Part shown: in pieces, positions 9,850 through 20,845 of the stretch
How the letters are laid out: the number at the start of each line of letters is the position of its first letter
Position numbering within the stretch: position 1 is the stretch's first letter
Origin: Panax quinquefolius
Taxonomy: Eukaryota > Streptophyta > Magnoliopsida > Apiales > Araliaceae
Reading direction: 5' to 3'
Assembly (NCBI GenBank): GCA_020205615.1
Contig: CM035170.1
Location: forward strand, 61,431,322 to 61,495,321
Length of the DNA: 64,000 nucleotides
Notes under the pieces: model-generated
Told to the model about the DNA's origin: nothing
What the model saw: the letters and a program-made list of their open reading frames with translations, nothing else
The model's database searches: none
Translations under genes and position numbers: made by a program

Positions 9850-11298
9850 TTTTAGTTCCCGGAGGCACAATAGTTATCTAGAAGGGGGGGGGGGTTGAAT
9901 AGATATTTAAAAATATTTTCATTTTATCTTGTTAGTAGATAATGATTAAAACTTTAGCGGTATTAGTATTAGTTTTAATCTCCTTTAAGATGGTGAGTTT
10001 ATGAGAGTGAGACAGATATAGCAGATATAGCAGTTATAGCAAGAATGTAAGAGACACAGTCGTTTTAAGTGGTTCAGAGCACTTAAAGCTCGTAGTCCAC
10101 TCTTCTACTCCTCGAGTAGGAAATCCACTAAGGATATCTTTTAAACTTTCTGAATCACTTAGATTCCTTCTAGACCAGCAGTCTAGGAACTTCTAAGTTC
10201 ACTCTTGAACTCTTCAAGTCCAGCAGACTTGGCTCTTCACAGTTCACTTAGAACTACTCTTCAAGTCCTTCTGACTTGGAACTCTTACTTCAGTTAATTT
10301 GTAGTTGTTGAGTTCTTGAGTGGTTGCTACTCAGTTGCTGTTAAGCACTTGTTCCAAAGAACTGAGTAGCTGAGCAAGCTTTTCATTTTCTCAGATCATA
10401 GAGTTGAGCGTTGAGAGTTCTTGTATGTTTTGTTCAATGCTTGATTACCCCTCTCATCTGCACATCTTTTCCATATATGTGATCTTGAAATCTATCCGTT
10501 TGAACCATCCGTTGAAGCATTAAATGCATTTGACATTTCTGTACTTTGATGGAGACTTTTCTGCACATCTTCTGAATTGCATTACGGCCCACCACGGTAC
10601 GCTTCGCTTTCTCACCTAACACCTGAAAAGGTATTTTTCTCTTACCAATGGTACTTTCCTTAGCTTCTTCAATACACTTCTTTGTTGCATACTAATGATA
10701 TCTTTTGTACCGTTGGAACTGGTGGGGACTTCAACGTTTGAAACCCATTCCATATTTATTGGAGATGTATCTTCAAAAAAACAAAAGGTAGGGCTCGATG
10801 CTTCTGACACACGGCAGATGATACTCTACGATCCAGATCGTGGTGTCTTGTTACCTTGGTGCTTGGTCTGATTCCATCAATCAAGAGCACTACGATCTTC
10901 ACTTGCTAACTTTGTAACTTCTACGTTTTCGAGAGCACATTACGATCTCTGAGTTGGCTCGGCAAACGTTGGGACCACTCTACGATTTCTAAAGAGGCCC
11001 TTAAGGCAGGCACACTACGATCCTCGAAGCTCTATGTTCTGCCTTGGCTTCTGTAATCTTGATCAGCTTGATACACTACGATCTCTTCGAAGCCTATCTA
11101 TTACATCTCAAGATCAACCTAACAAGTTTTATCTTCTTTTCTATACATTCACTTACAGAATGATATACATTAAGAGCTTAGATCAACCTAACAAATTTGA
11201 TCTATCACTAAGTCCTTATACAAATATTCCTTGAAGGACTTTACAAACAATCATGAGCATTTATATTTAAACATCAAATCAACATATGCACTCTCCCA
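9850..11298 (-). repeat. Sirevirus 3' LTR
   Basis: 1449 bp, closely matching 20846-22306 over its length. Its outer end reads TTTTAGTTCCCGG where the other copy has TGTTAGTTCCCGG, so the terminal CA (on the - strand) is mutated or lost. It has an 11-G run at 9884 against 7 in the other LTR, and six CTACGAT boxes against seven. Confidence 0.9.
10826..11085. repeat. CTACGAT box array in 3' LTR
   Basis: Six boxes of C/T-TACGAT(C/T) lie at about 10826, 10890, 10940, 10979, 11015 and 11076, spaced 35-65 bp. Sirevirus LTRs are known to carry conserved repeated palindromic motifs. Regulatory function is an inference. Confidence 0.75.
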
Positions 11299-11468
11299 GA
11301 TTTGTTCTCATGATTATTAGTATCTAGATGCAATTGCAGGAAAGTAAACATGACTTAGTATTTCAGTGAGCAGCTAAAATTTCTAGAGAATAAGCATGAA
11401 TTTATTGATGGTTGAAGAGTATTACAATTTAGCTTTACATCAATAAGAATTAAAACTTTCACTTATCT

Positions 11469-14400
11469 CTATTTCTTTGGTCTTTTGCATGGAGGATTGG
11501 CATACTCCTCAACCCTTCTTTTCCTTCTTGCTTCATCCCTTCTGGCTATCTCTTCCAGCTCACTTGGGCTTATCCTTGGGTTGTGATCATGCCTATTCGT
11601 GAATGCAGGATCTCCAATTGGCATTCTTAGGCCTGTAGTGGTCACATTTTGTGAGCTGGTAGCTGGCCCTTGACTCCTTATTGGCTGAGCCATTAAGACT
11701 TCATGCTGATCAGATCGTTGAGTCTGATTGCTCGATCATGAGGTCTGTTGGTAGAATTTCCTTGTAGGAGGGCTTCTTGAATCTTGAGTGTGGAATTATC
11801 CTCTGCCTCTTCCCTGGCTTCCTTGACCTCCTCTGTCTCCCTGGCCTCCTTGACCTCCTCTGCCTACGCCCTGGCCTCCTTCTCCTTTCCCTTTATTCTC
11901 CCCCTTTATGTCAGCATCAAGGGTTCGAATGTCTGCTTAGAGGTGATTCAGCCCTTGGACAAGCTCGTTGAGCTGACTTTTGGTCTGAGCAATGTCCTCT
12001 CGATTTTCTTCGATTAGAGCTTCAGACCGAGCTTCCCTTTGTTGTAGAATGGATATAATGTTGTCAGTTTGCTGGCCATTGCTGACGTATAATTTTTGGA
12101 ATTCTTTGACGGTAGTTTGTAGATTGAGGAAGCTTTCCAACATGTTTTTATTCTAATTTTCTTGAGTTGTCTATAGGGCAAGGACAACTTCTCTATGTTT
12201 CTTGGCTGCTAGAAAGTGAATGTCATCCCGGTCCTTTATGCTTTGAATCATTTGCTTGACGAACTCCTTAAGTGTCTTAAAGAGCGTAGAGCTTAGGGAG
12301 TGTGGGAGATTATTGGCAGCATTGATCATTGTTGTTAATCTCAGCTGAATGAGGTAAGTGTGTTCTTTAAGACTCTCATCGAGTTCCTTGATCACTTTCT
12401 TAGACATTTCTGACAAGTCAGCTTTTGTGGACAACTCTGACAGAATTTCATTCAGTTATGGAATTTGTGAGGAAGGGGGCTTTTTCTGGTATTGATCTTG
12501 TAGTGAGTAGAGGGCAAGATCAAGGTTGAAGTATTCATTTGAGGATGAAGAAGGAATATCAGATGGAGGGGCCTGTGTTTGGGTGGCTGAAATAGGTGGA
12601 TCTACGATTTCTACTTGGGACTCTACGATGGGGCTAAAGTCAGTGATCGTAGAGATGATGGGAGATGGGATTAGTATGAAGTTTGGAATATCTGGTTCAT
12701 CAATTACAAAATTTTGGGATTCTGTAACTAAGAGTTGACTTGGTGGATTTAGAACTACTTCCAACCAGCTTGGAAATTCATAAAATTGGCTGGAAAAAGA
12801 TAGTGAATAGTGATTCACTCTATAAAGAATTGGGATAGTTAATACCTCATTCACCATTCTTGAGGAGGGATTATTTGTGATGAGTTTCTTGGCAAAGTTG
12901 AAACTTCCTGGGAATCCATGAGCTAGCACAGAGATGGTTGGATATTCTTTGAAGCTCCAAAACATGTGATTCCAGGAGTTTAGAATTTGATCTTGATGGA
13001 AAGGCATCATGGGTAGATATGAAAACAGTTGCTCATAGTTAGCTCTTACTGCCATTCGATGCCCCACAAATGTGATCTCGACCTCATCATCTTCTTCTCT
13101 TCTTTCTCTATCTTCGCTTTGCAGAGTCCATTATATCAATGGCTTCATTTGGCTCTTGATCTGGTTCTCCCTTATTTTTTGCAGGAACTACTTCTTCTGC
13201 CATGGAGATGTTATGAGCCTCCCCCTCAACTTGATCATTTTCTTGTAAGTTTAAAAGCTCCCCCTCAGCTGGAGCATTTTCTAGAATGAGAGCTTCAGGC
13301 ATCTCCCCCTCAGCTGGTGTATTCTCTATCATAAGAGCTTCAGGTGTCTCCCCCTCAGCTTGAGCTTTGCCACTTTGGATTTCTTTGGCTTGTTCTTTTG
13401 CAGCAGCCAATTCTTTGTCTTCCCTTTTCAGTACTTCTTCATTGACAAGAATATATTTCTTGACCAGTTTTCTTCTTGGTTTTCTAGGCTGAGCCACAGC
13501 CTTAGGAATTTATTGAACTTCAGTTTTGTCCTATTGATCAGCCAAAATGTTTGATGCAGCTGCTTTCTTGCTTGATGTGTTTGGTCTTGTGTCTACGATC
13601 AGTAGAGACTCTACGATTGAAGAGATAGATGGCCTTTTGGATTTGTGGCTGATCTTATTCTTCTTCAGCAGCTGAGATATGGTGGCTCTATCTTCTTCTG
13701 CCTCAGCCTGCTGTTGCTTTTTTCTCAGGATCCTTAGAGTCTCAATGTCAGAGGACTCTACAGGTTTATCAGTTGTGGATCCCTGGGTTTCTTCTGCTAT
13801 TCTGGCCTTTAACTTTCTCTTGCCCTTGTTTTTTTTGATCAGGGCAGTGGGTTCTTCTTTATTTGTTTCTTCTTCTTCTTCTTCTTCTTCTTCTTCTTCT
13901 TCTTCTTCTCTTCTTCTTCTTCAGTCTCCTTGATAACAGACATATTTCCTAGAATCCCTGACTCCTTCGCATCAACAGTTCTACCACTGGATTCAGACAT
14001 CATACGCACATTTTCTGATGGATTCCTTTTCCAGTTCACGAATAGTTACTGGGTCATTCGTCTGTTTAGATTGATAGCTTCTCCTTCTTCATCCCCAATT
14101 TTGTTACCCAGAGCAGACTGTAGAATGATATTTATAAATCGCCCGTAGAGCATCTTTTGAGAGCTCTTTGACTTCCTTAAGTTGGTGACCCACTTTCCAA
14201 TCCATTTAAGCAATAGAGCTGCATAGTTAAGATGTATTCCATAACATATGGCAGTCATGAGCTTGAGTTGTACTTCATTCACAAAATCATGACCACAACT
14301 CTTGCAACATATACATTTTCCAACAATATCAGCTAAAAATTCATACCTCTGAGGAAACTCCTTCTTCTTGTATCCTTTTACAGAGGGGGATTTCTTGTGA

Positions 14401-14723
14401 TGCATTCTTTTAAGTCCCTCGTGGAAGTCTATGCCATCTATGAACGAATACCCTTCAGATTTGAGACCTAGGGCTAGGTTGATATCTTTAGCCTTCAATC
14501 TGATTTCCATTTCCCTTACTTTCGTAGTGATGGCGTCTTTTTCGAACACACCATTCCTGTAGAATTCTTTCACTAGCTTGGGGTAGATCAATGTGTCTGT
14601 ACCCAGAGCTTCTTCGAGACTTGCTTTCTTTAATAATGACAGAGTCTTGTGAAATTTGGGTTCAGCTATTTTGAACTCGTCAAAGCAGAGTCTGTAGCCA
14701 GAGACGACGTTGGAGGCTGCCAT
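11469..14723 (-). pseudogene. Sirevirus third ORF (after pol), decayed
   Basis: A ~1080-codon frame set starting MAASNVVSGYRLCFDEFK at 14723. From the N-terminus: an alpha-rich domain to ~14046 (PKLVKEFYRNGVF, CICCKSCGHD, LLLKWIGKWV) resembling the 'putative plant transposon protein' regions of other elements; a Glu/Lys run (13866-13925); a Lys-rich stretch; repeated AEGEMPEAL-like units (13380-13210); a second globular part (13067-12456); a coiled coil (12434-11937); a Gly/Arg-rich GRGGQGGQGDRGGQG tract (~11900-11800); and a basic tail ending NPPCKRPKK. Stops near 14043, 13500, 13107, 12455, 12170 and 11936 and several shifts break it. In this position Sireviruses may carry an 'env-like' ORF, but I see no signal peptide or membrane segment. 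Function unknown; the tail suggests nucleic-acid binding. Confidence 0.6.
13866..13925. repeat. (CTT)n trinucleotide run
   Basis: TTC/CTT triplets interrupted once. On the coding - strand it gives a Glu then Lys tract within the third ORF. Slippage here probably contributes to the frame changes. Confidence 0.9.
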
Positions 14724-14868
14724 TTCTATCGTTGAAGAGAGTATTGTTGTTTGAGCTTTCTTTGGGGTTAGGATTTCTCCTTGTAGAGAGAAGGAGAGAG
14801 ATAAGCTTTTGAACTTCTGATTTCAAAATGGCGCCTTCAAATGGTACAAGTAACTTCCCTCTCTCCAT

Positions 14869-15496
14869 TTTGCTTAGTGGGACAGGTGTCGAATTTTACT
14901 TGGCTCTACGAATTTAACTGAGAAGGATTGTACTTATTTGCCCTTAGCTCCTGCAGAGTTGATGTGTCCTTAGGGAGGACTATGATCATTGTGGCAGCGT
15001 CTGTAATCGTTGAGTCTGCTTTGCATTCGTCGAGTCTGAACTACGATTAGCAATCGTCGTGTCTGAGCTACGATCGTCGAGTCTGTCCAGCATTCGTCGA
15101 GTCTATCCAGCATTCGTCGAGTCTGTTCCAGCAATTTGTCGTGTCTGAACTACGATCGTCGAGTCTAACCGGATCCTTGTGATGAGTTTTTGACTTAGCA
15201 TTCTTTTAAGGTAGCTCAGGAAGGGCCAACCTCTTGGAGTGAGTCAAGGGTTAGGTTTGTTCCTGGGGCGCTTATCAGAGAGATTGCTTTGTTTTGAAAC
15301 TTATCATCACAGAATTCTCCTTTTGTTGATGGGGTTCTGCTATCGTTGAGTCTGCATTACGATTGTTGAGTATATGCTACGATCGTTTTCTTTCATGTCA
15401 CTTCAGCTCTATGATCGTGGACTTCCCTTGATCATGTCTATGATTTCAACCATAGCCTTTGTATCTGTATAGTTAGCACATACTAGAGCATATATT
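14869..15496 (-). repeat. Spacer with CGTCGAGTCTG repeat array
   Basis: A non-coding gap between the RNase H stop and the third ORF. At 15001-15170 about eight units of the form (A/G)TYGTCG(A/T)GTCTG recur every ~20-25 bp, with full CTACGATCGTCGAGTCTG at two places. More follow at 15339-15385. The array shares the TACGATCGT core with the LTR boxes. This is where a promoter or splice signal for the third ORF could sit, but that is inference. Confidence 0.75.
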
Positions 15497-16190
15497 TCAT
15501 GGTTGTAAATTAAGCATTCCTAGCTCACTTATTAACTTGTTAAATCTGAATTCATCTAGAGGTTTTGTAAAGACATCAGCAAGTTGATTTTTAGTTGGGA
15601 TATATTGTAAAGATATAGTTCCATTTTGCACATGATCCCTAATGAAGTGATACCTTATTTCTATATTCTTAGTCCTAGAATGCATGACAGGATTATGAGT
15701 TTTGCTATGGCACTTGTGTTATCACAGTGAATGGGAATGGATTTGAAATCAAACCCATAATCAGCTAGCTGATTTTTCATCCATAAGATCTGAGCCAGAC
15801 AGCTGCCAAACAAAGAATGTATTCAAACCTGCGGTTGAAGTAGATACTGAGTTTTGCTTCTTGCTAAACCAGAACACAAGTCTGTTTCCTAGCAATTGAC
15901 AGGTGCCAGTGGTACTCTTTCTATCAATTTTGCAGCCTGTAAAATTAGCATATGTGTATCCTGTTAGTTCAAATGAGGAATCCTTGGGATACCAAAGCCC
16001 CAAGTGAGGTGTACCCTTGAGATACCTGAAAATCCTCTTTACAGCAGTTAAATGTGATTCTTTAGGGTTAGCTTGAAATCTAACACATATGCATGTTGCA
16101 AACATTATGTCTGGTCTACTGGCAGTTAGATATAAAAGAGCCTATCATACCTCTTTATTGAGTTATATCAATACTTTTACCATTTTCATC
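15497..16190 (-). pseudogene. Sirevirus RNase H relic
   Basis: Two blocks. The first, 16105-15761, has SHLTAVKRIFRYLKGTPHLG, KSTTGTCQLLG and SKKQNSVSTSTA; the usual first catalytic Asp segment (TDADFAG in relatives) reads TYANFTG, so that residue is lost. A frameshift or deletion then removes the AEAEY active-site block. The second, 15685-15497, ends the polyprotein with [27 protein letters not shown] and the stop at 15497. By homology the domain degrades RNA in the hybrid. Confidence 0.85.
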
Positions 16191-17022
16191 TTTGTCGAGC
16201 TTAGTTGCAGGAGCAATTGGGGTTTTCATGGGAGAGGCTGATTACATGCCATACTTCTTAAGTAGATCTTTGATGTACTTGCCTTGGTTTATGAATATTC
16301 ATTCATCAGTCTGCTTCACTTGCAGTCCAAGGAAGAAGTTCAGCTCACCCATCATGGTCATTTCAAACTTGCTCTGCATAAGCTTGGAGAATCTCTTACA
16401 TAGATTTTCATCAGTAGAACCAACAGTAATGTCATCAACGTATATTTGAACCAATAAGACTTTGTCTTTATGCTTTCTAAGGAATAATGTGGTATCTAAT
16501 CTACCTCAAGTGAATCCATTCTCAATAAGAAAGTTAGTTAGTGTTTCATACCATGCTCTAGGTGCTTGTTTAAGACCATATAAGGCTTTATCTAATCTAT
16601 AAACATAGTTAGGAAGAGATGGATTGATGAAACCTGGAGGTTGCTCTACATAGACTTCTTCTTGAAGTTCTCCATTTAGGAATGCACTTTTGACATTCAT
16701 CTGGAAGACCTTGAACTTCATGTGAGCAAAGAAAGGCGAAGAATATTACGATGGCTTTTAGTCCAGCAACTGTCTGCAAATGTCTCATCATAATCAATGC
16801 CTTCTTCCTGAGAGTAACCCCTGACCACCAGTCTTTCCTTATTTCTGGTTATTACTCCATCTTCATCCATCTTGTTTCTGAAGTGGTTCCAATGACAGGA
16901 TGACTCTTTGGTCTTGGTACCAATCTCCATACTTTGCTATATTCAAATTGGTTGAGTTCTTCTTGCATGGCCTCTATCCAGCTGGAGTCTTCAATAGCAT
17001 CCTCTATCTTCTTTGGTTCCAT
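16191..17022 (-). pseudogene. Sirevirus reverse transcriptase relic
   Basis: Readable in pieces from 16930: a region near KERLVVRGYSQEEGIDYDET; a frameshift; then 16721-16506 with [24 protein letters not shown] and [14 protein letters not shown]. The motif A aspartate (QMDVKSAF in relatives) is Asn here, so one catalytic residue is lost. IYVDDITVGST, with both Asp residues of motif C, lies near 16425-16450. Stops and shifts follow to 16190. Copia RTs copy element RNA into cDNA within virus-like particles. Confidence 0.85.
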
Positions 17023-17296
17023 TTATGACAGGAAGTTTAGATAAAAGCATTCATTCTGGGTGGCAGCTCTTGTTTTGACTTTTGCACTCGGATCTCCAAT
17101 GATTAGATCTTGAGTGTGATCTCTTGTCCATCTGTTTCCGGTTGGGACATCTGTCCTGATACCTTCTTGTCTTAACTCTTCAATATCTATTTCTTCTTCT
17201 TGGTGTGGAGGTTCGTTGTCTTGCATAGGCCCCCTCTACGATCTCATTTTCTTACTCAACGATTTCACTGTCTGGCACTACGATCGTAGTGTTGAG
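17023..17296 (-). pseudogene. Integrase-RT linker of Sirevirus
   Basis: An acidic segment (EEEIDIEELRQEG) leads to RWTRDHTQDLIIGDPSAKV-type sequence, which joins the integrase C-terminus to RT in Sirevirus polyproteins. TAG codons at the upstream end and at 17023 interrupt it. The plus-strand palindrome at 17276-17291 lies in this segment. Confidence 0.7.
17276..17291. promoter_or_regulatory. Perfect 16-bp palindrome CACTACGATCGTAGTG
   Basis: The two half-sites of the dispersed CTACGATC box meet head to head here inside pol. A similar inverted arrangement, CTACGATCCAGATCGTGG, occurs in both LTRs. A protein-binding or structural role is inferred only. Confidence 0.6.
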
Positions 17297-18043
17297 CTAG
17301 ACGACTTCATTCATAGTGTCTGCACTGTCGGTCGTAGTGTCTTGAAGCACTATTTTGTCTAAGTCTATTTCATCAAAGATGATGTGAATCGAGACTTCAA
17401 CATTCAGCGTCTTCTTGTTGAACACTCCGTAGGCCTTACTGTCTGTGGCATATCCAAGAAAGATTCCTTCGTCTAACTTGGGTTGAAATTTTGTCAAGTA
17501 CTGCTCTCTATTGTTGAGAATGTAGCATGCACAACCAAATACATGAAAGTAGCTGACACTTGGTTTTCTTCCTTTCCACAGTTCGTAGGGTGTCTTCTTG
17601 ATCGTAGAGTGTATCAGTGATCTATTCTGCGTGTAGCATGCGGTGTTGATAGCTTCTGCCCAGAAGTATTCAGGTAGATGGGTTGCTGCTAGTAGAGTTC
17701 TTCCAGCCTCTATTAAAGTTCTGTTCTTTCTCTCAGCTATCCCATTTTGTTGAGGAGTTCGTGGAGCTGAGAAATTATGACTGATGCCATTGTCAGTGCA
17801 GAACTGGTCCATTTCTGAGAAGTCAAATTCTCTTTCGTGATCACTCCTTATGGCCTTGATTTTCTCTCCTTTCTCGTTCATTACCAGCCTGAACATCTTG
17901 ATCAGTTGGGAGCTAGTTTCATCCTTTGAGGTTAAAAAGAATACCCATGTGAACCTGGTGTAGTCGTCGACTATAACTAGTGAGTATCTTTTTCCTCCAA
18001 GACTTGTTGTTGGAATTGGCCTAAATAGATCCATGTGAAGCAA
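17297..18043 (-). pseudogene. Sirevirus integrase core
   Basis: A long open block of 248 codons: HMDLFRPIPTTSLGGKRY (first Asp), VDDYTRFTWVFFL, IRSDHEREFDFSEMDQFC (second Asp; relatives have G where E stands in DHERE), then SAPRTPQQNGIAERKNRTL (catalytic Glu). The C-terminal part has TPYELWKGRKPSVSYFHVFG and [19 protein letters not shown]. All three acidic residues of the DDE triad are present. It was continuous with the upstream protease block and is separated by one TAG at 18051-18053. Integrase inserts cDNA into chromosomes. Confidence 0.92.
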
Positions 18044-18640
18044 CTACAAGGGCTTGTCGATTGAGTTGGCAGTTTTGCTCTTGAATGAGCTTATGGTTTG
18101 CTTTCCAAGATGAAAGGCATTGCATGGCCTTTCTTTGACGAAGTTGAACTTTGGTAGGCCTGCAACGAGATCTTTTGATGCCAGTTTAGACATGCTTTTG
18201 AAGTTTAAGTGGGACAACCGTCTATACCATAGCCAGCTCATTTCTTCAGATGCTTTTTCCAGAAAGCATATTGTCTCGTCTGAGCTTAGTTGTCCAAGAT
18301 TCACTATGTAGACATTTCCTTCTCTTGTCTCAATTAGCTTTACAGCAGATGTCTTCAAATCTCTGACTTGACACTGGTTGTTGAGGAATGTTACTTGATG
18401 ACCCTTGTCACAGAATTGGCTAATGCTTAGAAGGTTGTGTTGGAAACCTTCCACATATGCCACTTTGCTGAAAGATACTGCACTATTACCAGCTGAGCCA
18501 TATCCTCTTGTCTTGCCCGAGTCGTTGTCTCCAAAGATGACTGAGGGACCCTCCTTCTCTATGTAGTTAGACAGAAGGGTTTTGTTTCCAGTCATGTGTC
18601 TTGACCATCCACTGTCCAGATACTAGGTTGTGATCGTGGA
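18044..18640 (-). pseudogene. Sirevirus protease and GAG-pre-integrase region
   Basis: The protease active site YLDSGWSRHMTG is readable at about 18623-18588, preceded by TAG where relatives have Trp. The block 18595-18044 continues with VIFGDNDSGKTRGYGSAG and LLSISQFCDKGHQVTF. The GAG-pre-integrase zinc region follows (WYRRLSHLNFKSM, DLVAGLPKF, ERPCNAFHLGKQ). The second Cys of the HHCC set appears changed to Phe. By homology the protease cleaves Gag-Pol and the zinc region assists integrase. Confidence 0.85.
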
Positions 18641-19367
18641 GCTCTTTTCCTGTGGTAACATCAAACCTTCATTTTGGTACCCATATTTGCATGGGTCCTA
18701 TTTTGTTAGTACCCTTGGGGACCCAAATCTGTTTGATCTTGGGTCTCACATGCATGGAATTATAATAGCATCTTGGAGCCTTGTAACCAACTCTATTGCA
18801 CACAAAACACTTATTATGATGCATGCCTGTGTGTGTGAGAGAATTCATCCTCCATTTAGACTTTTGTGGTTCTTTAGTCATCCTTCTGTTAAACTGATTT
18901 TCCTTCTTCCACATGTCCTTGGGTCTCATGAAATGTGAGGAGTGTATCTTACCTCTACTGTACCTTCCCAGTTGATTCGTAGAGTTGGCTTTATTTGACT
19001 CTACGATCCTTAGAGGTTGGTGAGTAGAGGATGAGTTACTCTTCTCTTTTTTGAAGCCCAGGCCAGCATGAGATCCTTTACTCCTTGGAGTATGGATGGA
19101 AACAGTAGAACAAGGTTGGGTTGGTTCTTCCTTCTGTGAGGATTTCACAAAGGTAATGCTTCTACTAAAACTTGAGGCATTACTAGTGCTAGTTTTTTTT
19201 ATCTTTTCCACACATGGCTCTGAGGTGGATTCCCCAAAGCCTAAGCATGTTCTGTCAAATTCACTTCTCTGACTAGAGAGCAGGGAGTCCATGGATGATG
19301 AGGATTTGTTGCATGTAGAGATAGTCTTTTCTAGTTCCTCAATTTTAGAGGTTAGATTGGACTCTCT
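18641..19367 (-). pseudogene. Sirevirus gag C-terminal region, second zinc knuckle
   Basis: The frame 19292-18669 is Ser/Lys-rich and ends with KCFVCNRVGYKAPRCYY, a CCHC knuckle whose His is Tyr. Repeated IWVPKGTN/IWVPK sequence follows just before the protease. A second knuckle far downstream of the first, after a coiled-coil segment, is usual in Sirevirus Gag. A TAA/TAG interruption near 19367 separates it from the first gag block. Confidence 0.75.
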
Positions 19368-20792
19368 TTATGCATTGAGCTCATTAGTCTGTTTTAAGAT
19401 CTCATTCTCAGCCTCAAGCTTGGAGATAAGGTTAGTACTTAGAAGAGCTGTTTCAAGCTCTTCTTGAACTTTCTTTTTCTCCTCTTGAAAAAGTGAATGA
19501 TCCTTAGACAGAACTCTGAACCATTTTATGTATTGATGTAGATCAGTTGTTATGCCATGCAGTGAAGTTCTTAAATCATTAATGTCTACATCAGAAGAGT
19601 TGAAATCAAATACCTCATCGTTATTTACTTCGTGTATGTTGGAGTTCAGTTTGTCATTTGCATGTTTGGCCATTAGGCACAGATTAGCCATTTGTGGTTC
19701 TTCATCATCTCCAGATTCAGGATTGGAGTCATTGTCTGAATCACTCCACGATCCTCCAGCTACAAGGCCTTTTTCTTTCTTCTGAGGCCTTTTGTTACCT
19801 TTGTATTCCTTCTTTGCATGTGATTTCTTTTTTAGTTCTTCTCTGAGAGGTTTGTTGCAGTTGGCAATGAAATGGCCAGGCTTCTTGCAGTTGTAACATA
19901 GATCATTCATTTACTCTTGGCTGCTGTAGTTGCTGACCTTCTTTAGCTTGCTGGTTTTGCCTAGACGCATGAACCTTCTTAGTCTTTTTACTAGCATAGC
20001 AAAGTCCTCATCATCGTCTTCATCATAATCAGAGTCAATTTCAGTGTTGACCTTTGAGGTACTTTCAGTTGCTTTGAGAGCAACACTCTTATCCTTCTTT
20101 CTTTCTTCTGATAGGGTTGCAGCTCGTTGAGTCAGCTCCAGTTCGTATGTCAGAAGATTGCCATATAGTTGTTGAACTGTCATCTCATGAAGATTCTTTG
20201 ACTCTCTAATAGCAGTGGTTTTGGCATCCCATCTGCTTGGTAGGGCTCTCATGAACTTTATGATTAGATCTTTGTTTGGATAGATCTTCCCATGGGCTCG
20301 TAGAGAGTTGAGAAGTACGTTGAATCTCTCGTAGGTGGCAATGACGTTTTCTCCTTGAACATGAGCAAACATTTTATACTATTGTGTCAAGAGAGATTGT
20401 TTGTTTTCTCATACTTCCTCCGTTCCTTCGTGCATTATGAGTAGTGCTTGCCAAACCTCCTTCGATGTTTTGTTGTTGACAACATTTTCGAACAGATCGT
20501 CTTCTAAGGATTGAAACAAAATGTTCTTGGCCTTCTTGTCGAGTTGGACAGCTCTCTTCTCGTTGTCAGTCCATTCTTCTTTGACTTTGATTTGTATTCT
20601 GTTTGGATCGTCTGTAGTTGGTGCAAGCTTTGTTGGAATATAGGGTCCATTTTGAATGGTCTCAAATAGATCTTCATCTATTGAGTCCATGTATGCTTGC
20701 ATCTAAACTTTCAAGTTAGCAAATTTATCTTTGTTGCACATTGGTGGCTTGCTGCCTCCTCCTGTCTTTGATTCGTTTGGCAAGTGTGCCAT
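19368..20792 (-). pseudogene. Sirevirus gag
   Basis: The start ATG at 20792 opens MAHLPNESKTGGGSKPPMC, 36 bases inside the primer site. TAG at 20703-20705 stands where relatives have Trp, followed by MQAYMDSIDEDLFETIQNG, the UBN2-type gag domain (VQLDKKAKNILFQSLE). A shift and stop near 20373-20408 precede block 20372-19911 (VIATYERFNVLLNSLRAHGK, LPSRWDAKTTAIRES, SDYDEDDDEDFAMLVKR). A stop at 19911 is followed by the first zinc knuckle LCYNCKKPGHFIANC and a coiled coil (EEKKKVQEELETALL). Gag forms the virus-like particle and packages RNA. Confidence 0.88.
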
Positions 20793-20827
20793 TTGATCTA
20801 CTAAAGCTTTGTAGGCTATATAATAGA

Positions 20828-20844
20828 ACCTTCTCTGATACCAA
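20828..20844 (-). promoter_or_regulatory. Sirevirus primer-binding site
   Basis: On the - strand TTGGTATCAGAGAAGG follows the LTR end (CTAACA) by one base. It matches the initiator tRNA-Met primer sequence used by plant copia elements. Confidence 0.9.
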
Positions 20845-20845
20845 T

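Noticed and set aside
13679..13933. Ser-rich + strand protein
   Set aside because: It is the complement of the Glu/Lys-coding CTT run in the Sirevirus third ORF.
20828..20844. tRNA-related sequence as a tRNA gene
   Set aside because: Only the 3'-end complement of initiator tRNA-Met is present; these are primer-binding sites next to LTRs.
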